64,000 nt of DNA from Panorpa germanica. Taxonomy: Eukaryota > Arthropoda > Insecta > Mecoptera > Panorpidae. The notes under the pieces are model-generated. The model did no database searches and was not told the DNA's origin. It worked only from the letters and a program-made list of their open reading frames with translations. Positions 61,430 through 64,000 of this stretch are shown here, piece by piece. The stretch spans positions 9,332,721-9,396,720 of the forward strand of contig OY783223.1 of NCBI GenBank assembly GCA_963678705.1, written 5' to 3'. How positions within the stretch are numbered: the stretch's first letter is position 1; every line of letters begins with the position of its first letter. A program made the position numbers and the translations under genes.

Positions 61430-61625
61430 GGTATAAAAGAGAGAGCAAATCGTTGGATGTGACGTACCATGTATTGAAATTCTATAAGTTGGATTTCTTT
61501 AATAATTAAACATAGAAAAATATTTTTTTAATTGGTAATATCTCCTAAAATATGAGGAGTTTTTAAAAATTATCAAGATGTAGTTCCGTTTTACAGAAAT
61601 TTAGACATAGGACACAAGCCCATTA
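61430..61625 (+). mobile_element. MITE family 1, right-end fragment
   Basis: About 195 bases match the right third of family 1, ending in the intact terminal repeat GGACACAAGCCCATTA. The left two-thirds are absent. It shares a TATAAAAGAGA stretch with the divergent interior of the 1464 copy. Confidence 0.7.
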
Positions 61626-62249
61626 ACTGAGCATGCAGTTATTGTATTCTGTATTAATATAATTAATAAATGAAACTAAACAAAATTCTAATGCAGATAA
61701 ACTTATACTCGAATATTGTTTTCGTAGTTATCTCAAAAGTAAATATTAAGAGATATTTCACTATTGACTGAACTTAATATTAATATGCAGTATAATTAAA
61801 TCAAATTATAATTATAAAACCTGTCGACAATCTTTTCACGAAATTTAGAAAGTAAATTGTCTTAATTTATATAGGTGCAATTACATATATAAATAATAAA
61901 ATATAATACCGCATGTTCTTTCCTATAAGCGGTATGTTTTCACTGCAGTAGACCTAGTGCATGGATTTCTAGAGCTGCAAGTATTTGTTCTATTGCCTTG
62001 TCTAGTTGTTGGTTTATTATAATGCCCCCATGATTGATTGAATGATATAATTAAAAATGTAAACATTCACCTTCGATTAGAAAAGTCATTTATTTATTTC
62101 ATATTATTTAAATAGATAATTAGTTATGTAATAAGTAGACTATAGGTTAAAAAAAGAGTTGCTAGAAAGCAAAGAAAAGGATGATTGTTCAAGGAGGCTT
62201 GTATAAAACGCACTAGATTTCTCGTAGTAAATATGGAAGCAAAGGAAAA
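61626..62249. other. No gene recognised
   Basis: AT-rich spacer between a family 1 MITE end and the non-LTR tail. An A/G-rich stretch lies at 62230-62265. Confidence 0.45.
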
Positions 62250-62538
62250 GGAAAAAAAAAGCACGATCGCGAGTCTAGTGTAACAACAACTTACATTGAC
62301 TATCCAAATTACGTCGTAGACAACCCACTAACGGTAAAGCATATTATTCTTCGATGCTCAAGGTACTCGTTGCTCAGACAATGCTGTAATATGCCTGAGG
62401 AATATAAGCAGATATTTGAAAGCAAGGAAAGTCTGAAAAACCTTTTTGACTTTATCCAGAAACTTTATTAATATATACCCTCTAAACACAAAGCGTAAAC
62501 TGTGTATTATTAAACGTAATATTTTTCACCTTAAGTAC
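62250..62538 (+). pseudogene. Non-LTR retrotransposon C-terminus and 3' UTR
   Basis: A frame ending at the TAA at 62469-62471 reads VDNPLTVKHIILRC, followed by FDFIQKLY. This is the C-terminal zinc-knuckle-like region (H-x4-C half visible) typical of Jockey/I-type non-LTR ORF2 proteins; the preceding cysteine pair is eroded. The 3' UTR runs to 62538, where a family 4 MITE begins. Endonuclease and reverse transcriptase domains are absent, so it is a 5'-truncated dead copy. Confidence 0.65.
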
Positions 62539-63024
62539 CATTCCCACTCACTGCTTTAATTTAATTTTCTATTTAATTTAAATTGTTTACCACATGGCAA
62601 TATGTGTAGTCATTCACAGTACCATTTTTAATTTAATTTATTTATTTTCTTAGTCTTTTCAAGGTTTTAAATTAAAATATTAAATTAAGAAAAACTATTT
62701 TATATTATAACCTCCAAAATGTGACAATCTATCAAAATGCAGTAGGATTTACTTTTAAAAGAAGTTTAATGTCAGTTTTTGAAAAATATAGAAGTGAAAA
62801 CAATTTCTATTACTAAGTGTTATTAAAAATAGCAATTTTAATTATTTCACATACAATTTCGTCGAACTGTCAAAATTTATATTACTAACGACGCATACGC
62901 ACCAACTAAATTAACTAAACTTAAATTAAAATACAAATGTGAAAAAGAATTCTTAAAAAAAAACCTGAAATCTAGATTACAATATTAATTAAAAACGGTT
63001 AATTAAATATCAAAACAGTGAGTG
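62539..63024 (-). mobile_element. MITE family 4, third copy, in a non-LTR 3' region
   Basis: It starts with CATTCCCACTCACTG; the other end is shortened to CAGTGAGTG. Read on the minus strand it aligns to 27503-27975 throughout. It directly follows a non-LTR retrotransposon C-terminal frame and its 3' UTR, with the same junction as the copy near 44930. Confidence 0.8.
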
Positions 63025-64000
63025 CTACAAGCTTATTTCAAGATTCATATTCTACCTGTTGATACATACTTGTCGATAAAATGCTTTTTACTATTTATTA
63101 AATCAACTTATACCAACTAATGACCTCATTATAAATAATTTGTTAACAAACAATCAAACGGTCATTAATTAATTTTAATTATTCAAGTAATTTCTGTAAA
63201 TTGCATGCAAATTAGATTAATTAATAATAAATTTGCTTCACAGTTCGTTCGAATAGCGCTAAGTACTAAAAGCGTTTTCTCTACTTATGACTAATAATAA
63301 ATTCTAAATAAAATCTTGAAATAGAAAATTAAAAATAAAAACATCTCGGTAAATAAATGATGAGCAAAGGAAATGGTAATAAAATCATCGATCAATAGTG
63401 ATTGGATTGGAAATGATCGACAACGAGATCAAGAACGATCTGCAATGATGAACGACGCGGTGGATCAGCAAAGTGCGATTGACTACTTAAAGGAATCTAG
63501 CAGGTTTATAGTTATCAGTCAACGTAAACGACCAGATATACGTCTAGTCCAGGAAAATTATGTCAACTTGTTCACAGACGTGAAAATATTTTCCAAAAAT
63601 TTCAAAACTTAATATTTAAAGTAAATTACAAATATTGGAACGTAGTTAAGTTTCAATTTATAGAGAAAGAAGTGGGATTGCAAATCTTCTTCAAACGTAG
63701 GCTATAGTGGATGACAAGAGTTCTTAAAATACAAAAAAAAAATTCATTTCCATTATCAAATTATTTAAAGGTGCGACGTATGGATAACAAAGTCTAAAAT
63801 GATTTGAACTGGTAACTATAAAATTGTATTGCGCACGCACGGCTGCGTGATGGCAAAGCTGACTAAAATTTCAAATGATTTTGTCTATCAGAAAGCTAAA
63901 CTGTGAATGAATCAACCCTGTGAAAAACCAGATACCCAGCAATGAAAATATTTAACAACAAAAAATTCTAAAAAAGACCGAAAGCGTACGACAGATTACG
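63025..64000. other. No gene recognised
   Basis: A 79-codon frame at 63373-63612 has somewhat protein-like composition (DRQRDQERSAMMNDAVDQQ) but no domain, so coding status is unsupported. Confidence 0.35.

Overview
This is an AT-rich (roughly two-thirds A+T), gene-poor eukaryotic window, almost certainly from an insect nuclear genome. The evidence is a klumpfuss-type EGR/WT1 zinc-finger gene, mariner, hAT-like and PIF/Harbinger-like remnants, non-LTR retrotransposon tails, a tRNA-derived SINE and many miniature inverted-repeat elements. There are no bacterial operons, no CRISPR array, and no rRNA or confident tRNA gene. The order of insect cannot be fixed from what is visible.

The only confident host gene lies on the minus strand at 38185-39894. 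It is a 569-codon uninterrupted reading frame with four C2H2 zinc fingers at the C-terminus, a basic nuclear-localisation-like stretch and a PLDLS corepressor motif. It is best read as klumpfuss (klu), a neural and sensory-organ lineage transcription factor. It sits in a large stretch with no other recognisable host coding sequence: about 38 kb on its 3' side and about 24 kb on its 5' side, both to the window ends. The first few kb downstream of the stop are extremely AT-rich and hold two GC-richer blocks with perfect stem-loops, possible 3' UTR structures or regulatory DNA. A 63-codon out-of-frame upstream ORF overlaps the klu start.

The rest is mostly a transposon graveyard. 1-9 kb: a MITE with TIR GGGCTTGTGTCC, a MITE with long arms, a 287-bp MITE with TIR CCAGAGAGACAGTT, and pieces of an unnamed repeat. 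10-16 kb: non-LTR pieces, a 658-bp inverted-repeat element, and a hAT-like element inserted inside another TIR element. 16-23.6 kb: a Harbinger remnant, further MITEs, a SINE and an internally deleted mariner. 27-33 kb: more copies of these families and a second mariner fragment. 40-46 kb: an unnamed repeat, a DNA-transposon end, a long (TA)n tract and a MITE next to a non-LTR tail. 46-61 kb: mostly featureless AT-rich DNA. 61-63 kb: further MITE copies and a non-LTR 3' end.

No new multi-gene system was found. The best leads are the structured blocks near klu and several apparently uncharacterised MITE families, two of which show informative nesting or shared junctions.
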